A stretch of 57,211 nucleotides of DNA from DAOVQB01 sp023128935 (GTDB lineage: Bacteria; Eisenbacteria; RBG-16-71-46; CAIMUX01; WJJG01): positions 1 through 57,211 of the forward strand of contig DAOVQB010000006.1 of NCBI GenBank assembly GCA_030628905.1, read 5' to 3'. Below, in pieces: positions 7,580 through 17,700 of this stretch; the stretch's first letter is position 1, and each line of letters opens with the position of its first letter. Position numbers and translations under genes: made by a program. The notes under the pieces were generated by a model. That model worked only from the letters and a program-made list of their open reading frames with translations. It searched no databases and was not told the DNA's origin.

Positions 7580-8944
7580 TCAGTTTCTGGCGTAGCGTTG
7601 ATCTCGAAGGATCCGTTCCAACAGAAGTAGAAACACGGGAATCGGCAGGAAGAGAGGCTGCCCGGGTTCGGGAATGCTGAATGTGTCGTGGCTGATCAAG
7701 AACGCTTGAGCTGGATTGTATGACCTGATGAAACTCCAAAACCCTCGGCTCGGTCCCCGGGGCCGGCTTCCCGACTTGATCTCCGTCGCGATGAGTCTCT
7801 CTCGATGCACAACAACGGAGTCGACTTCCGCTCCGGCCTGCGTGCGCCAGAAGTGCTGCTGGGCAAGCGGTGGCATTTGCTTGGCCATCTCCGAGACAAC
7901 CAGGTTTTCGATCAGGGCTCCGCGATCCGGTCGCTGCGCCAGGGGTCCGAGTTGCCCCATCAGGATGTTTCGGAAACCGCTATCCAGAAAAAAGATCTTT
8001 GGGGACTTGACGATTTCCTTGCGCTTGTTGCTGAAGAAGGGCGGCACGATGAGCGCGACATGTGTGTCGGCCAGCATGGACAGATAGCGGTCGATCTCCC
8101 TGACACGCACGCCGGCATCGGCCGCCAGTGTAGTTTTGTTCACCTGGGATCCGACTTGCAGTGCCAGCAATCTGACGAGACGGTTGAAGGGCGCCGGGTT
8201 GTCTACCCGCAAGAAGTCAACGATGTCGCGCCGCACGTAGGTGTCGAACAACTCCGTCAGCCGATCCTGAGACTCCTCCCCACCCAACCAGACGGCTGGA
8301 TAGCCTCCCACCGTAGCCAGCTTCTCGGTCAGCTCTGTCAATTGCTGACCTCGATGGGGCCATTGGCGTTTTAGCTCCTCCAGGGGTGCGTCTGACAGAT
8401 CTGCAAGATCCGGCAGGGCCGCTACGATTTCACTGAAAGAGAATGGAGGCAGGAAGAGGTCGAGCTTGCGGCCTGCCAGATGCTCCCGGGCCTGGGAACG
8501 AATCGAAAGTGACGCAGACCCTGAAACCACCAGCTGCATCCCGGTGCCGAGGTCAAGTAGCTGCTTGAGAACAAGTCCCGGTTCGGGAAGCCGTTGGACT
8601 TCATCGATGAACAGATACCGGGGACAGCCACGGGGCAGCGCTTCGAGGTAATCGAGTAAAGAAATCGGCTGGGAGATCAACTCTAGGAGCTGGATGTAGT
8701 CGGCATTCAGGTAGACCAGACTATCTCTCTCAGCCTGCCCGGAACCAAGCAGGTGGCCGATCCACCAGTTCATCAGGGTTGACTTGCCGGATTGACGAGG
8801 GCCGGTAATGACCACGACCCGTCCGGGGTCCGTCCAGTCCCGGAGGCGCTTCTCAGCATGGCGATGCACATAGTAGGCAGGGAGAGCCGGCTCAGCACCT
8901 GCATGCCAGGGGTTCAGTCTCAGGAAAAGTGAATTCGGAATCAT
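7580..8944 (-). CDS. AAA-type ATPase with DUF4143 C-terminal domain
   Basis: Residues 48-55 (GPRQSGKS) are the Walker A P-loop and YLFIDEVQRL (D114, E115) the Walker B. The C-terminal half is DUF4143, a PD-(D/E)XK-like fold: FDTYVRRDIVDFLRV, VREIDRYLSMLADTHVALIVPPFF, IFFLDSGFRNILMG, GALIENLVVSEMAKQ and the nuclease-like core GAEVDSVVVHRERLIATEIKSG. Length (454) is typical. The family is widespread, mobile and accessory; its physiological role is unknown. The ATG at 8944 is supported by GAGGG five bases upstream. It stands alone, with a long gene-free region upstream. Confidence 0.9.
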   Translation of the reverse strand: MIPNSLFLRLNPWHAGAEPALPAYYVHRHAEKRLRDWTDPGRVVVITGPRQSGKSTLMNWWIGHLLGSGQAERDSLVYLNADYIQLLELISQPISLLDYLEALPRGCPRYLFIDEVQRLPEPGLVLKQLLDLGTGMQLVVSGSASLSIRSQAREHLAGRKLDLFLPPFSFSEIVAALPDLADLSDAPLEELKRQWPHRGQQLTELTEKLATVGGYPAVWLGGEESQDRLTELFDTYVRRDIVDFLRVDNPAPFNRLVRLLALQVGSQVNKTTLAADAGVRVREIDRYLSMLADTHVALIVPPFFSNKRKEIVKSPKIFFLDSGFRNILMGQLGPLAQRPDRGALIENLVVSEMAKQMPPLAQQHFWRTQAGAEVDSVVVHRERLIATEIKSGSRPRGPSRGFWSFIRSYNPAQAFLISHDTFSIPEPGQPLFLPIPVFLLLLERILRDQRYARN

Positions 8945-8974
8945 TTTACCCTCAGTATTTGCTTGCCTTGTGTT

Positions 8975-9002
8975 AGATTACCCAGGTTATTCTTCGCGTC
9001 AA
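8975..9002 (-). promoter_or_regulatory. Candidate sigma-70 promoter of the ATPase gene
   Basis: On the minus strand TTGACG, a 16-bp spacer and TAATCT lie about 30 bp before the ATPase start codon. The -35 box matches five of six positions, the -10 box only about four. Confidence 0.3.
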
Positions 9003-10000
9003 GGATATTCTATTGAGGTTTCCTTATTGCTCGGCCGGGGTCACCAGTACGGCAGGGGAGTAAGACCGTGTAATCGCAATTGCGTTGCGTCGCCCTCGGG
9101 GCGGGGCCTGTTTCGAAATCCCGGCTAAAATGCCCTGACACCTGGCATTATTCCGGCAATTATGCCAACTATGTTTGCAAGAATTATTGATCCGCATGCG
9201 TCACGAACTCGGACGGGGCCGGGTCACATGTTACAGGGTCTGCTTCGGAGACCGGCGCGCGACGTGGGATGAGATCCAGATGTTACCGGTTCTAGATTTC
9301 CTGCGTAGTTTTTGGGGTGGCGAGATAGTGCGTTGAGGCGCAGAGGAAGATGGCGCACGCCAGGGCAGAGGTGCGCTTTCGGCAGTGTGGGCAGATCAGC
9401 AACCCCCGGTACGATCGCCACGGAGTGCCCGAGCGTGCACAGCGAGGGCAGACGCAACATATCCGTCATGTGTGTGTGGGGGGGGGTGACGGTTCTGGGG
9501 GGGTGACGGTTCTGTTGTAGGGACAGGATTGTCACCCCCCCCCTTCTCCCGGCGAAGCCGGACCTTTCCTGGTGAGCATGCGGCTGGGGATTCGGGTATT
9601 CGCGGACGGCCCGATGCCCCAATCGGGAGTGGTATTCTTATGATCAGGCCACGTTGGATGTTATAGCTGCGGTCTTCCTTGTGTCCGGCCTACTTGTCAA
9701 GCGCCCCGCGCAATCCGTGGTCGGCGTGCGCCAGCCAAATCCCAATGCATGCGCTGGCGGATCGAGACTTGTGGCCCCTCTGACTGTAAACCGAGCAGCA
9801 TAGTGAACGGAACGGGAATCAAACGGCTCCGCAGAACGCCGCGAGGGAATGTGGATGGACCGCTCGATGATTGCCGGCCCGCAGGCTCCGGGGGGTGACT
9901 AATCCGTCACTAGATCCCGATCCCCAATCAAATCATCATCCTTGGCGTGACGAATTACATTTCATATGCGATATACCCTTTCTAGGGGGGTGTTTTGCAG
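9003..10000 (+). other. 1-kb gene-poor region
   Basis: No family-like protein is visible on either strand. Contents: an imperfect inverted repeat near 9143-9168 (TGGCAT ... ATGCCA), a block of G and C runs with direct and inverted copies at 9478-9543, and a short open stretch around 9640-9760 without family resemblance. GAGG-type ribosome sites before possible starts are lacking. The part just before 10001 is the leader of the AbiEi-like gene, with an AGGGGGG Shine-Dalgarno at 9984-9990. Confidence 0.5.
9478..9543 (+). repeat. G-run/C-run hairpin with repeated TGACGGTTCT
   Basis: Nine Gs, TGACGGTTCT, seven Gs, TGACGGTTCT, a 17-base spacer and then TGTCA with nine Cs. The second G-run with GTGAC can pair perfectly (11 bp) with the GTCAC and C-run at 9531-9541. 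The form resembles REP/BIME-type extragenic palindromes, which IS200-like REP-associated tyrosine transposases mobilise; no transposase gene is present here. Confidence 0.7.
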
Positions 10001-10831
10001 ATGAACCATAATGCAGGATCGAAGACCCTTGGACCCCAGTCAGCGAGACTGGTGACCGAACTGCAGGAACGCGGCAGGACGATATTCTCGATCACCGAGG
10101 TTGTGGAGATCCTTGGGCTTAGACCAAGAGCGGCTCGCAATCTCGTTGCTTCACTTGTGAAGCGAGGTGTCGCCACCCGCTTGAAGCCCGGCCTATTCAT
10201 CCTCGTGCCTTATGAAATGGGCTGGGCTCGTGAATATCTGGGCGACCCCTTCATTGTCGCCCGAGAACTGGCCGGTGGCGCGGACTATTTCATCTCTCAC
10301 GCGTCTGCGATGGTCCTTCACGGGATGACCACCCAGCCGCAGCTCGTCGTGCGCACGACTACGGCCCGGTCGATCCGGCCGCGCGTTGTGCTGGGCATGG
10401 AGTTCCGCTTCGTCCGCTGCAAACGAGATCACTTCTTCGGACTCACCGGCCAATGGGTCACTAAGACGGAGAAGGTGCAGGTCAGCGACGTGGCGCGTAC
10501 AGTAATCGACTGCCTCAAGCAACCAGAGCATTGCGGTGGAATAACGGAAGCGGCCAAGGGGCTGTGGATGCGATGGGACGACATTGACCCGGGTAAACTC
10601 GTTCGATACGCAACTCGGCTGAACGTTGGAGCCGTGACTCGCAGACTCGGATTCCTATTGGAGCTGTTCGAGGTAGACGCACCCAGAGAGATCGAGCATC
10701 TACGTGCTGAGCTGACTACATCCTACACGCTTCTAGACCCACTGCTACCGGCGGACGGAAAGTTCCTGGCCCGATGGCGGCTAAGGCTCAATGTAAGCCC
10801 TGAGGAGATTCGGTCGGTAGTGGAGACCTGA
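10001..10831 (+). CDS. AbiEi-like type IV antitoxin/transcriptional regulator (orphan)
   Basis: The ~276-residue protein begins with a winged-helix domain (about 12-70: ELQERGRTIFSITEVVEILGL, RAARNLVASLVKRGVATRLKPGLFILVP), as in AbiEi antitoxins. Then follows the AbiEi-type alpha/beta region (REYLGDPFIVARELAGG-ADYFISHASAMVLHG, VVRTTTARSIRPRVVLGMEFRFV, VSDVARTVIDCLKQPEHCGGI), with the typical KVQVSD-ARTVIDC segment. In AbiE systems the antitoxin represses its own operon and counters the AbiEii nucleotidyltransferase toxin, which is encoded just downstream. Here only 121 bp separate it from a convergent unrelated gene, so no toxin is adjacent. The ATG at 10001 is preferred over TTG at 9995 because AGGGGGG is 10 bases away from it and only 4 from the TTG. 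Confidence 0.85.
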   Translation: MNHNAGSKTLGPQSARLVTELQERGRTIFSITEVVEILGLRPRAARNLVASLVKRGVATRLKPGLFILVPYEMGWAREYLGDPFIVARELAGGADYFISHASAMVLHGMTTQPQLVVRTTTARSIRPRVVLGMEFRFVRCKRDHFFGLTGQWVTKTEKVQVSDVARTVIDCLKQPEHCGGITEAAKGLWMRWDDIDPGKLVRYATRLNVGAVTRRLGFLLELFEVDAPREIEHLRAELTTSYTLLDPLLPADGKFLARWRLRLNVSPEEIRSVVET

Positions 10832-10952
10832 TTCGTGATACCGCACCCCTCTGGCGTTATGTTCGCCGGTCGTTTCGGGCCGCGGGCTTGATGGGGTAGC
10901 CGGATACTCCTCGGGAGCCTTGGTAAGGGCGATACACCATTCCGCGGGGCCG

Positions 10953-12986
10953 CTACTTCAGGAGCACGGCCTTGCGGATGAAGGTGTTGCTCTCGGTCTC
11001 AAGGTGGCAGTAGTACACGCCCGCCGGGAGCCTTTCGCTGTTGGCGCCCATCTGATCCCAGGGGGCTGTGTAGTTGCCGGCATCCATGTGTCCATCGATA
11101 AGTGTGCGCACCAAGCGCCCGTCAGGGCCAAAGACTTTCAATTTGGCCGCGCTGGGTACCGGAAGCGTGAAGTGCACCGAGGCGGCATGCTGCGCGGGAT
11201 TCGGGAAGATGCGTAGGGCAGAGTCCACGAAGAACTCCTGCTCGTCCACACCTGAGCCGTATTGCAGCCAATCAATGACTTTATACAGAACCTGGCCCCG
11301 GTCGCTGGTATTGTCAATGGCCTCAAATCCAAAGGCGAAATAGACCACCTTGTATATCGGAGTCGCAGCGCGGATGGCGGCGTTGCTGTTTTCGTCATAG
11401 GTCCAGATCATCGTCGTGTAGGCATCGGCCGGATCGATGTCGTTGAGGGATTCCTGATTATTGGCACCGTCGCCCCCCTCGATCACAAGATCAAGCTCAC
11501 TGGAGATGGGATCACTCTGAACGCCATCAAGCGTGTAGTCGTTGGTGTGGTCATCGACGAAGATGGCGTGCAAGTAGTCTTGATACCACTGATAGGCGTC
11601 CCCGCCGATTTCATTCATTTCCAGCCCGATATCCTGGCCGCAGATGAAGAGACCACCTGAGCCGCTGTCCAGGTAACCTGCCAGTGCAGCCCGATCGGCT
11701 TCATCCACCGTTGGGGATGCTGCTCCCGTACTCCAGAGGATTATCGAGAAGTTTTGAAGCTGGACATCCGTCAGAGCAGCCACGCTGCGGTCCCACACAC
11801 CATGCGGGTAGCCGATTGCAATCAGGGCGGTCGTGAAGTAAGTCTCGTATGTCTCACCTCCGTCATCATCGACGAGCAGGATATCAAGATCATCGGTTAC
11901 GAAGTTGTACTCAAGGGTTCGATTCCGGTCTGGTGATAGGCCGGCTGAGCTGATAGTGAGGATCGCTTTGCCATAACCGGTGGATGTCGGGAAGACGTCC
12001 ACATGAAACTCGACATAGTCGCCAGGGTCGACTTCGCGCACGACCTCGGAACCATAGCAGGATTGGTGGTCGCAGATATTTCCACTCCAACCTGGGGGGC
12101 CATCGATGGCCACAGTCAAGGTGTAGGTGTCGGTCGCATTCCCCACGTTGTACACGCGGAAATCGTCGAACGGGTGTGGAACGAAGAGCGGACCCACGCC
12201 TCCCCTCTCACCCAGGGCATAGTAGCGGAAGGAATAGTCGGGATTCGGCCCTGTCGAGGCGCTGGCATGCACTGTCTGGTCGCTGTCGTCCTGCACGAAG
12301 GCGACGATCTTCAGCTCGCTCTGAATCCAAGCGGGATCAACGCTAAAGGCCGTGTTTACATTCTGGATCTGACCCTCATTGCTTACCGTGAGCGTGATAT
12401 CGGGCAGCATGTCGCGAGTTACGTCCTGATGGTCAAGGAGTTCATAGGTGACATTATCCTCAGTGAGGGCCATGCGGATTTTCATATTCGAGATGTCGGG
12501 GACATCCTCCATGACCTCGATGTCCAGATCGATCGAACCAGTGGGAGAGGAGAAATCCACCGACTGGATCGTGATCTTGAAATAGGATGGGCGGGCGAGC
12601 TGCTGCTCGATGATCGCACGGTAGGGAAGTCCCGTTGCGATCTGTTCGTCCGCACCCAATTTCCAGATCGTCCCGTCGAAGATGGCGGTTGGGAAACTAA
12701 TGGCGCCATAGTAGGTCTCGATGCGGGCATCCGCGTCGGGGTTCGACAGGGCCCCACCGTTCATCGATGAGTAGTACCGGATCGCATTGAATTCGTGTGT
12801 GTCGAACCAGCCCTTGTTCAGTTCGATGCCCTCATAGGCCTGATCGCCATTGGCGCACCAGGTAGCGGTGGTCATCTCCTCCTGAACAGTCGAGGGATAC
12901 CAGGCGCCGGCGTTACCCGCCAGCAGACCCAATGCCACAAGCATAGGCGTCAGTGAAAGCGCCATCAGAAAAGGGCTGCGTCTCAT
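10953..12986 (-). CDS. Secreted Omp28/thioredoxin-like protein with sorting tail
   Basis: The 677-residue protein has a signal peptide ending near NAGAW (residue ~29). Residues ~35-115 follow the Omp28-like thioredoxin pattern: TTATWCANGDQA in the position of a CxxC site and SFPTAIFDG as the cis-proline segment. The second active-site cysteine is missing (WCANG), so redox catalysis is doubtful. The middle is made of beta-sandwich domains (TYTLTVAIDGPPGWSG, YVEFHVDVFPTSTGYGKAILTI) and a GATase/ThuA-like part (ILLVDDDGGETYETYFTTALIAIGY, ILWSTGAASPTV). The last 90 residues are a FlgD-Ig/type-A sorting-like tail (IFPNPAQHAASVHFTLP, LPAGVYYCHLE, RKAVLLK). Start is supported by GAGAGGAGAG. Envelope or secreted; function unknown. 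Confidence 0.8.
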   Translation of the reverse strand: MRRSPFLMALSLTPMLVALGLLAGNAGAWYPSTVQEEMTTATWCANGDQAYEGIELNKGWFDTHEFNAIRYYSSMNGGALSNPDADARIETYYGAISFPTAIFDGTIWKLGADEQIATGLPYRAIIEQQLARPSYFKITIQSVDFSSPTGSIDLDIEVMEDVPDISNMKIRMALTEDNVTYELLDHQDVTRDMLPDITLTVSNEGQIQNVNTAFSVDPAWIQSELKIVAFVQDDSDQTVHASASTGPNPDYSFRYYALGERGGVGPLFVPHPFDDFRVYNVGNATDTYTLTVAIDGPPGWSGNICDHQSCYGSEVVREVDPGDYVEFHVDVFPTSTGYGKAILTISSAGLSPDRNRTLEYNFVTDDLDILLVDDDGGETYETYFTTALIAIGYPHGVWDRSVAALTDVQLQNFSIILWSTGAASPTVDEADRAALAGYLDSGSGGLFICGQDIGLEMNEIGGDAYQWYQDYLHAIFVDDHTNDYTLDGVQSDPISSELDLVIEGGDGANNQESLNDIDPADAYTTMIWTYDENSNAAIRAATPIYKVVYFAFGFEAIDNTSDRGQVLYKVIDWLQYGSGVDEQEFFVDSALRIFPNPAQHAASVHFTLPVPSAAKLKVFGPDGRLVRTLIDGHMDAGNYTAPWDQMGANSERLPAGVYYCHLETESNTFIRKAVLLK

Positions 12987-13279
12987 CGTTGCTCTCCTCT
13001 CTAACCTACTACAGATGCTTTGGTTAGACTGCTCACGCCAGGCGGCGTTCCCATGCCGCCGGCCGATTCACCCACGGAATCAAATGGATGCACACAATTA
13101 TAGCGGTTCCGCCAATGGATCACAAGCTGGTGAAAGCTGGCATGTGTTGGTCCGCGGCCAGATCTACGGAAACGCCTGACAGGGACGATCGATGAAGGCA
13201 CACCGGGCCCTGTGGGGGGAGAGAGGCGGATCGAGGTGGGGTTGTGGGTTCTTCGGATGACGAGGGAGGTACGGTAATC

Positions 13280-14482
13280 ATGTCGGAGCCGCTCTTCATT
13301 TTCACAGCAGCCGGAATAGCGCTCACGATTCTAGCCAGTGCCTTTGTCATATTTGCGGTGCGCAAGATGAAACACTGCCGGCAGGATCTGATCGATCGTC
13401 TGGCAACCCAGCTCAAGGCCGAAGCACGGGGCAGCTCGGTCATTGGTTCCATTCAGGGCCTTCAGTATGAATGCGCGTATTCCGAAGGCTCTCAGAGGAC
13501 AAAGTCGGCATTCACGATCCGCCTGAAGAGCGCATTCCCCGTGACCATGACGATCAGGCGCAGGACGGCGTTTGATGCGTTTGCCACCCGGGTGGGCTTG
13601 GTTGAGGCCGTTCAAACCGGTGATCCGGCGTTCGATGAGAAACTCTTCGTGGAATCCGAGAACAGGGACTTTGCCTCGAGATACCTCATGGATGCGTCGC
13701 GGCGCCTGGATATCAGCAGCATCTTCGCCGGCTCGATTGATTGTATTCTATTCCGACCCGAAGGCGTCGATCTGCACGTGCCCAGTTTGGCCCTTCAGAA
13801 GCTCGAACCAAGCGGCGTTGAGAACGTGCTCAACCGCGCTTTATCGCTCATTCGAATGATCCCGGACCTTGGGACGACTGGCTCAGTTCCCCAAAAGCAT
13901 ATTTCTACGCGCAAGCTCCTTGTCATCCTGGCCTTGGGGCCTGCGCTGTTGGCTCAAGCGGGAATGTTCATGATCATGCAAGGGATGACCAAGTACAGCC
14001 CGCTCGAGAGTATCGTGGGCAGTGCGGTGATGTTTGCATTGCCCTTTGCGCTGGCGGGCACTGTCATTCTCTGTGCAGGGGCCTTTCGCATCTTCAGGAA
14101 GCGAAGCGATGCACACATCCTGTTCATGGTTGTGGCTGTCTGCGCCTTGCTCACGTTGATGATCAATGGCGTGGGCTACTACGTCTTCACCAATGGCTAT
14201 TTGGATGATTCGCTGGAGGAAACCCATATGGCTGCCGTTCTAGGCAAAGAGATGCGCCGGCATGACAAATCTGCGGATCATCTGCTGGTCATCTCTTCCT
14301 GGCACGGCATCGGATCACACCGCACACTGGAGGTGAATCGGCGATTCTACGAAGATATCCAAAAGGGCGATCAGATTGCGATAACCACCAAGGCGGGCTA
14401 TCAGCATGTTGAATGGCTGGTTGCCTATGAGAAATCGGTCACGATCGGCGCTGCTCAAACTGGCCGTTCCGGCTGCCAGTAA
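13280..14482 (+). CDS. Membrane protein with four to five TM segments, unknown function
   Basis: With ATG at 13280 (GAGGGAGG ten bases upstream; the GTG at 13244 has none) the product is 400 residues. One TM segment lies at the N-terminus (EPLFIFTAAGIALTILASAFVIF). A soluble domain of ~170 residues follows, with IGSIQGLQYECAYSEG and FPVTMTIRRRTAFDAFATRVGL, as in DUF-type proteins holding a small beta-rich domain. Three further TM segments are at about 215-310 (LLVILALGPALLAQAGMFMIM, AVMFALPFALAGTVILCAGAF, ILFMVVAVCALLTLMINGVGYYVF). The C-terminal ~90 residues are soluble. I do not recognise the family. Its stop codon TAA is the first part of a 30-bp tandem repeat array. Confidence 0.7.
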   Translation: MSEPLFIFTAAGIALTILASAFVIFAVRKMKHCRQDLIDRLATQLKAEARGSSVIGSIQGLQYECAYSEGSQRTKSAFTIRLKSAFPVTMTIRRRTAFDAFATRVGLVEAVQTGDPAFDEKLFVESENRDFASRYLMDASRRLDISSIFAGSIDCILFRPEGVDLHVPSLALQKLEPSGVENVLNRALSLIRMIPDLGTTGSVPQKHISTRKLLVILALGPALLAQAGMFMIMQGMTKYSPLESIVGSAVMFALPFALAGTVILCAGAFRIFRKRSDAHILFMVVAVCALLTLMINGVGYYVFTNGYLDDSLEETHMAAVLGKEMRRHDKSADHLLVISSWHGIGSHRTLEVNRRFYEDIQKGDQIAITTKAGYQHVEWLVAYEKSVTIGAAQTGRSGCQ

Positions 14483-14569
14483 TCTATCCGGTTGCTGGGC
14501 GACCGCCGGTAATCCATCTGGTTGCTGGGCAGCCGCCCGTGATCTGTCCGGTTGCTGAGCGGCCGCCCA
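14480..14569 (+). repeat. 30-bp tandem repeat, three copies, starting at a stop codon
   Basis: Three units of exactly 30 bp share the cores ATCYRTCYGGTTGCTG and GCCGCC. The first unit begins with the TAA stop of the membrane-protein gene (14480-14482). No spacers, so not a CRISPR array. Confidence 0.9.
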
Positions 14570-14664
14570 GCGGGATCTCGCTCCGCGCGGTGGCCAGATG
14601 TCCGAGAAGGCGCATCCCAATGCAGTGGCAAGGGCGAAGCGGGCCGCGACGCGGGATCCCCCAC

Positions 14665-14690
14665 GCAGCTGTGCCCCGGGGCACAGCTGC
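14665..14690. terminator. Perfect 26-bp palindrome between convergent genes
   Basis: GCAGCTGTGCCCC is followed directly by its exact reverse complement. It lies about 50 bp after the stop of the M4 protease gene and 180 bp after the stop of the convergent membrane-protein gene. It may end transcription from both sides or be a binding site; there is no T-run, and a palindrome without a loop is not a classic intrinsic terminator. Confidence 0.4.
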
Positions 14691-14742
14691 AGCTCCTTAT
14701 CAGGTAGTGACATACAGATGTGACACTTGTCAGGCGGCCCTC

Positions 14743-17700
14743 TTACCGGATCACGGAGATCCTGCCTGTGGCCAGATGCCCGCCGATTTGCAGGCGCATG
14801 TAGTACTCGCCGGTTACCAGCGGGATACCGCCGAGGTCCCGTCCCTCCCAAGGCACTCTGTGCTCACCCGCGCCGAGCAGTTCGCCCGCTACCGGGCGCG
14901 CCACCAGGCGGCCCTGCAGGTCGTAGATACACAGGGATGTCCTGGTGCTGGTCGCCACGGCGGGAAGCACAAAGCGCAGGGCGGTCACCTCGCCGAACGG
15001 GTTGGGAGCATTCGGCAGGAGGACCGGGCGCCGCGACCCTACGTTTGCCTCTCCGCGCAGAATCTGCAGGCGGCCCAGTTCGGTGTGCATGCCGCCCACC
15101 TGCACGCCGATCACGCGATAGAAAAGCACATCGCTGGTCGCTAGCACATTGTCGACAAAGTCGTAAGTATTGCCCGCGCCGGCGGGGATCGGCTCTGTTG
15201 TGCGCCGCTCGTAGGGGCCTTCCCAATTCTGGCCACACTCCACGTGGAATCCGCTCAATGCGCCTGGATCAGCGACCTGCCATTGAAGCGCTACCTCCCG
15301 GCCGGCCCAGCCTCCATCGAGGGCCAGCAGCAGAACCGCGGCGGGACGGTCGCCGATAGTGAACCAGACTGGGTAGCCGATGCTGCAGAAGTCCCAGGGC
15401 GCATCATCGCCCGCCCCAGTTATGCCGTTGGGTTCGAGGGAGACCTTCCAGACTCCGTCGACATACTGCTCCTGGCATAGAACTGGATATTGGTAATAGA
15501 TCTGCCCATCGTCGCCGGAGAAGGTGGGACGACCCAAGATGCTATAATTGTTGGTGACCAGACCAACCTCGCCGGTCTGCAGGTTGCACGCCTGCACAAG
15601 GACAGTATCTGCGACAATGTAATCGAAGGCGATCAGGTTGTCCTGATTCTGGGCCAGTGTTGGATTGCCAATGTGCTGGCCCTGCGGCAGGGTCTGGAAG
15701 ACGCGGAAGCATGTACCATCGGCCCGGCGCAGCATATTGATATCCCAGTAATCGTAGGACGTCGTTCCACCGATTTGGGCGCTGTTGAGCGCGTCGTATA
15801 GAATGTAGTCTCCCTCTACAGTGAACTCCATCACATCGGCGTAGACCACATTGCTCGGTGTCCCGCCACCATCGTTCTGTGAGTAGAGTTCGTAGGATTT
15901 ACTGCTGTCGGGTTCCACTAGGTCGAACACGTACATTAGCCCATTGTTCACAAACGTCGTTGCCGCCAGGTAGCGCGCATCAGCGCTCAGGGCAACGCTC
16001 CACCACTCCGGATCGGCGCTGAGCTGTTCTGCGTCGGTTCCATCTGACCTGGCCATGTAGATGTGCTTATCCTCACCGACCCAGACGAACCATGCTCCAT
16101 CATCGGAGAAGCTGGGGCGCCCTCCGCCGCCCATTGGGTGATTGGGACCGATCGCAGCGGATGAGCTCGCATCCGGCAGCGCACGGTAAATGATGCCGGT
16201 GGCAATATCCATGATGGCCAGGAAGTTGTCGCCCTCGTTGTCCGGTAGATCGGGGGGGTCGGGAGTGCCCCCTGTTCCCTCGACGCCCACGTCGTCAAAG
16301 GCATCCGTGACCGCCTGGAGCACTGCCGGTTCGCCGGGATAGAGTTGCTCAGCGGCCTGGATTGCGCCCAGCCGCAGGTCCACGAACTGTGAATTGCGGT
16401 TCAGGCAGTTGCAGAGCGCCCAATACCAGACCTGCTCGGCTTTGTCGCGCCCCACGGCCTTGCTGACCTTTACAAAGGCCAGACTGGGGATCATATTGTT
16501 GATGTGCACGCCCCCGTGATCCTGGTCTGCGCTGAGGTTCCAGTACTGGTCCATGTGGCTAGGATAGGGGTCGCTCCCGCTGACCATTATCGAACTGGGG
16601 TCCTCCATATTGCGCATCGCATCGCCCGGCGTGCCGGGGGTATAGACATCCTCGGCCAGCAGCCAATCGCCCTGCTCGCCTTCGATGTGCCATTCGACGA
16701 GTGATCCGAATATATCCGCGTAGCTTTCGTCGATGGAGCCGGGCTGGAACTCGTAGACGAAGTTGGCTGTGTGTTCATCGATCGCGTGACCCAGCTCGTG
16801 GCAGACGACATCCATGGCGCCCGCCAGGTCGCTGAGCAGGTTGTTGTCGCCATTTCCGAAGACCGCAAACTCCCCGTTCCAGAAGGCGTTGTTCATGTTC
16901 TGCCCGAAGTTGACCACGGCCTTGATTGTACGGCCGGCGTTGTCAAAACTGTTGCGGCCGAAGTTTGCGAGGACATAGTCGTAGTAGTACCCGACAAAAG
17001 TGGCCAGGCTGACGGCGTTGGCATGCCCGGTCCAGTCGTTTTGATTCGATGAGATGACGTGCGTGAGTTGATTGCCTTCGGTGTTATTGGCATCCAGGAT
17101 CCAGACGGCCCCCACCGGGTTGTTGGGCATATCACTACCCGCTAGATTGAACATCTGTTTTGTGGTGTTGATCATTGCGTATTCACTGCCGGCCTGCCAG
17201 AGCTCGAGCTGTTGGCTTTGGCCGACCAGGTCAAGCCCGGAACCCGTGACGGCCCCGTCGTAGCGGACCAAGCTCACCGCGTGGAGGAACTCACCGCTCA
17301 GGGCGTCCACAAAGGCCTCCTGGCGGTAAGTAATGCCGGCGCTCACAGTCACGCGCCAGGCCAGGCACAGCTCGCCATCATGCGGGTAGATGAGCAGATC
17401 CGTGCCATCCTCCCGGCCCTCCACTCCATCGCGCGCGTTCAATTCCGCGATGGCCACGGATGCGGCGAGCGGCGCGGCAATGGCAGGAGTGGTTGTCGCC
17501 AGAGAGGGCGTGGGATGATACTGCCCACTGAAGCCGATCACAGTGCCGGATGGATCAAGGCGCACAATGACATCGCGCGCCCAGATCTCCAGGCCCTCGT
17601 AATACTGCTGGAAGCGCACGGCCCGAAAACCCTCGCGGCTCTCCTCCACACGGAAGGCAATCAGCTCGGCCTCGGGTGCATCGAGCTTTAGTAAGGCGCG

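Noticed and set aside
9224..9622. Open frames on both strands in the gene-poor region
   Set aside because: They pass through the G and C runs, have low-complexity or Arg/Ser/Pro-rich translations and no ribosome site.
11905..11925. tRNA-like GGTTCGATTCC motif
   Set aside because: It lies inside the Omp28-like gene and no cloverleaf can be formed around it. No other tRNA-like arm was found.
14480..14569. CRISPR-like array
   Set aside because: The units are directly contiguous with no spacers, and no cas genes are in the window. The same applies to the other tandem arrays.
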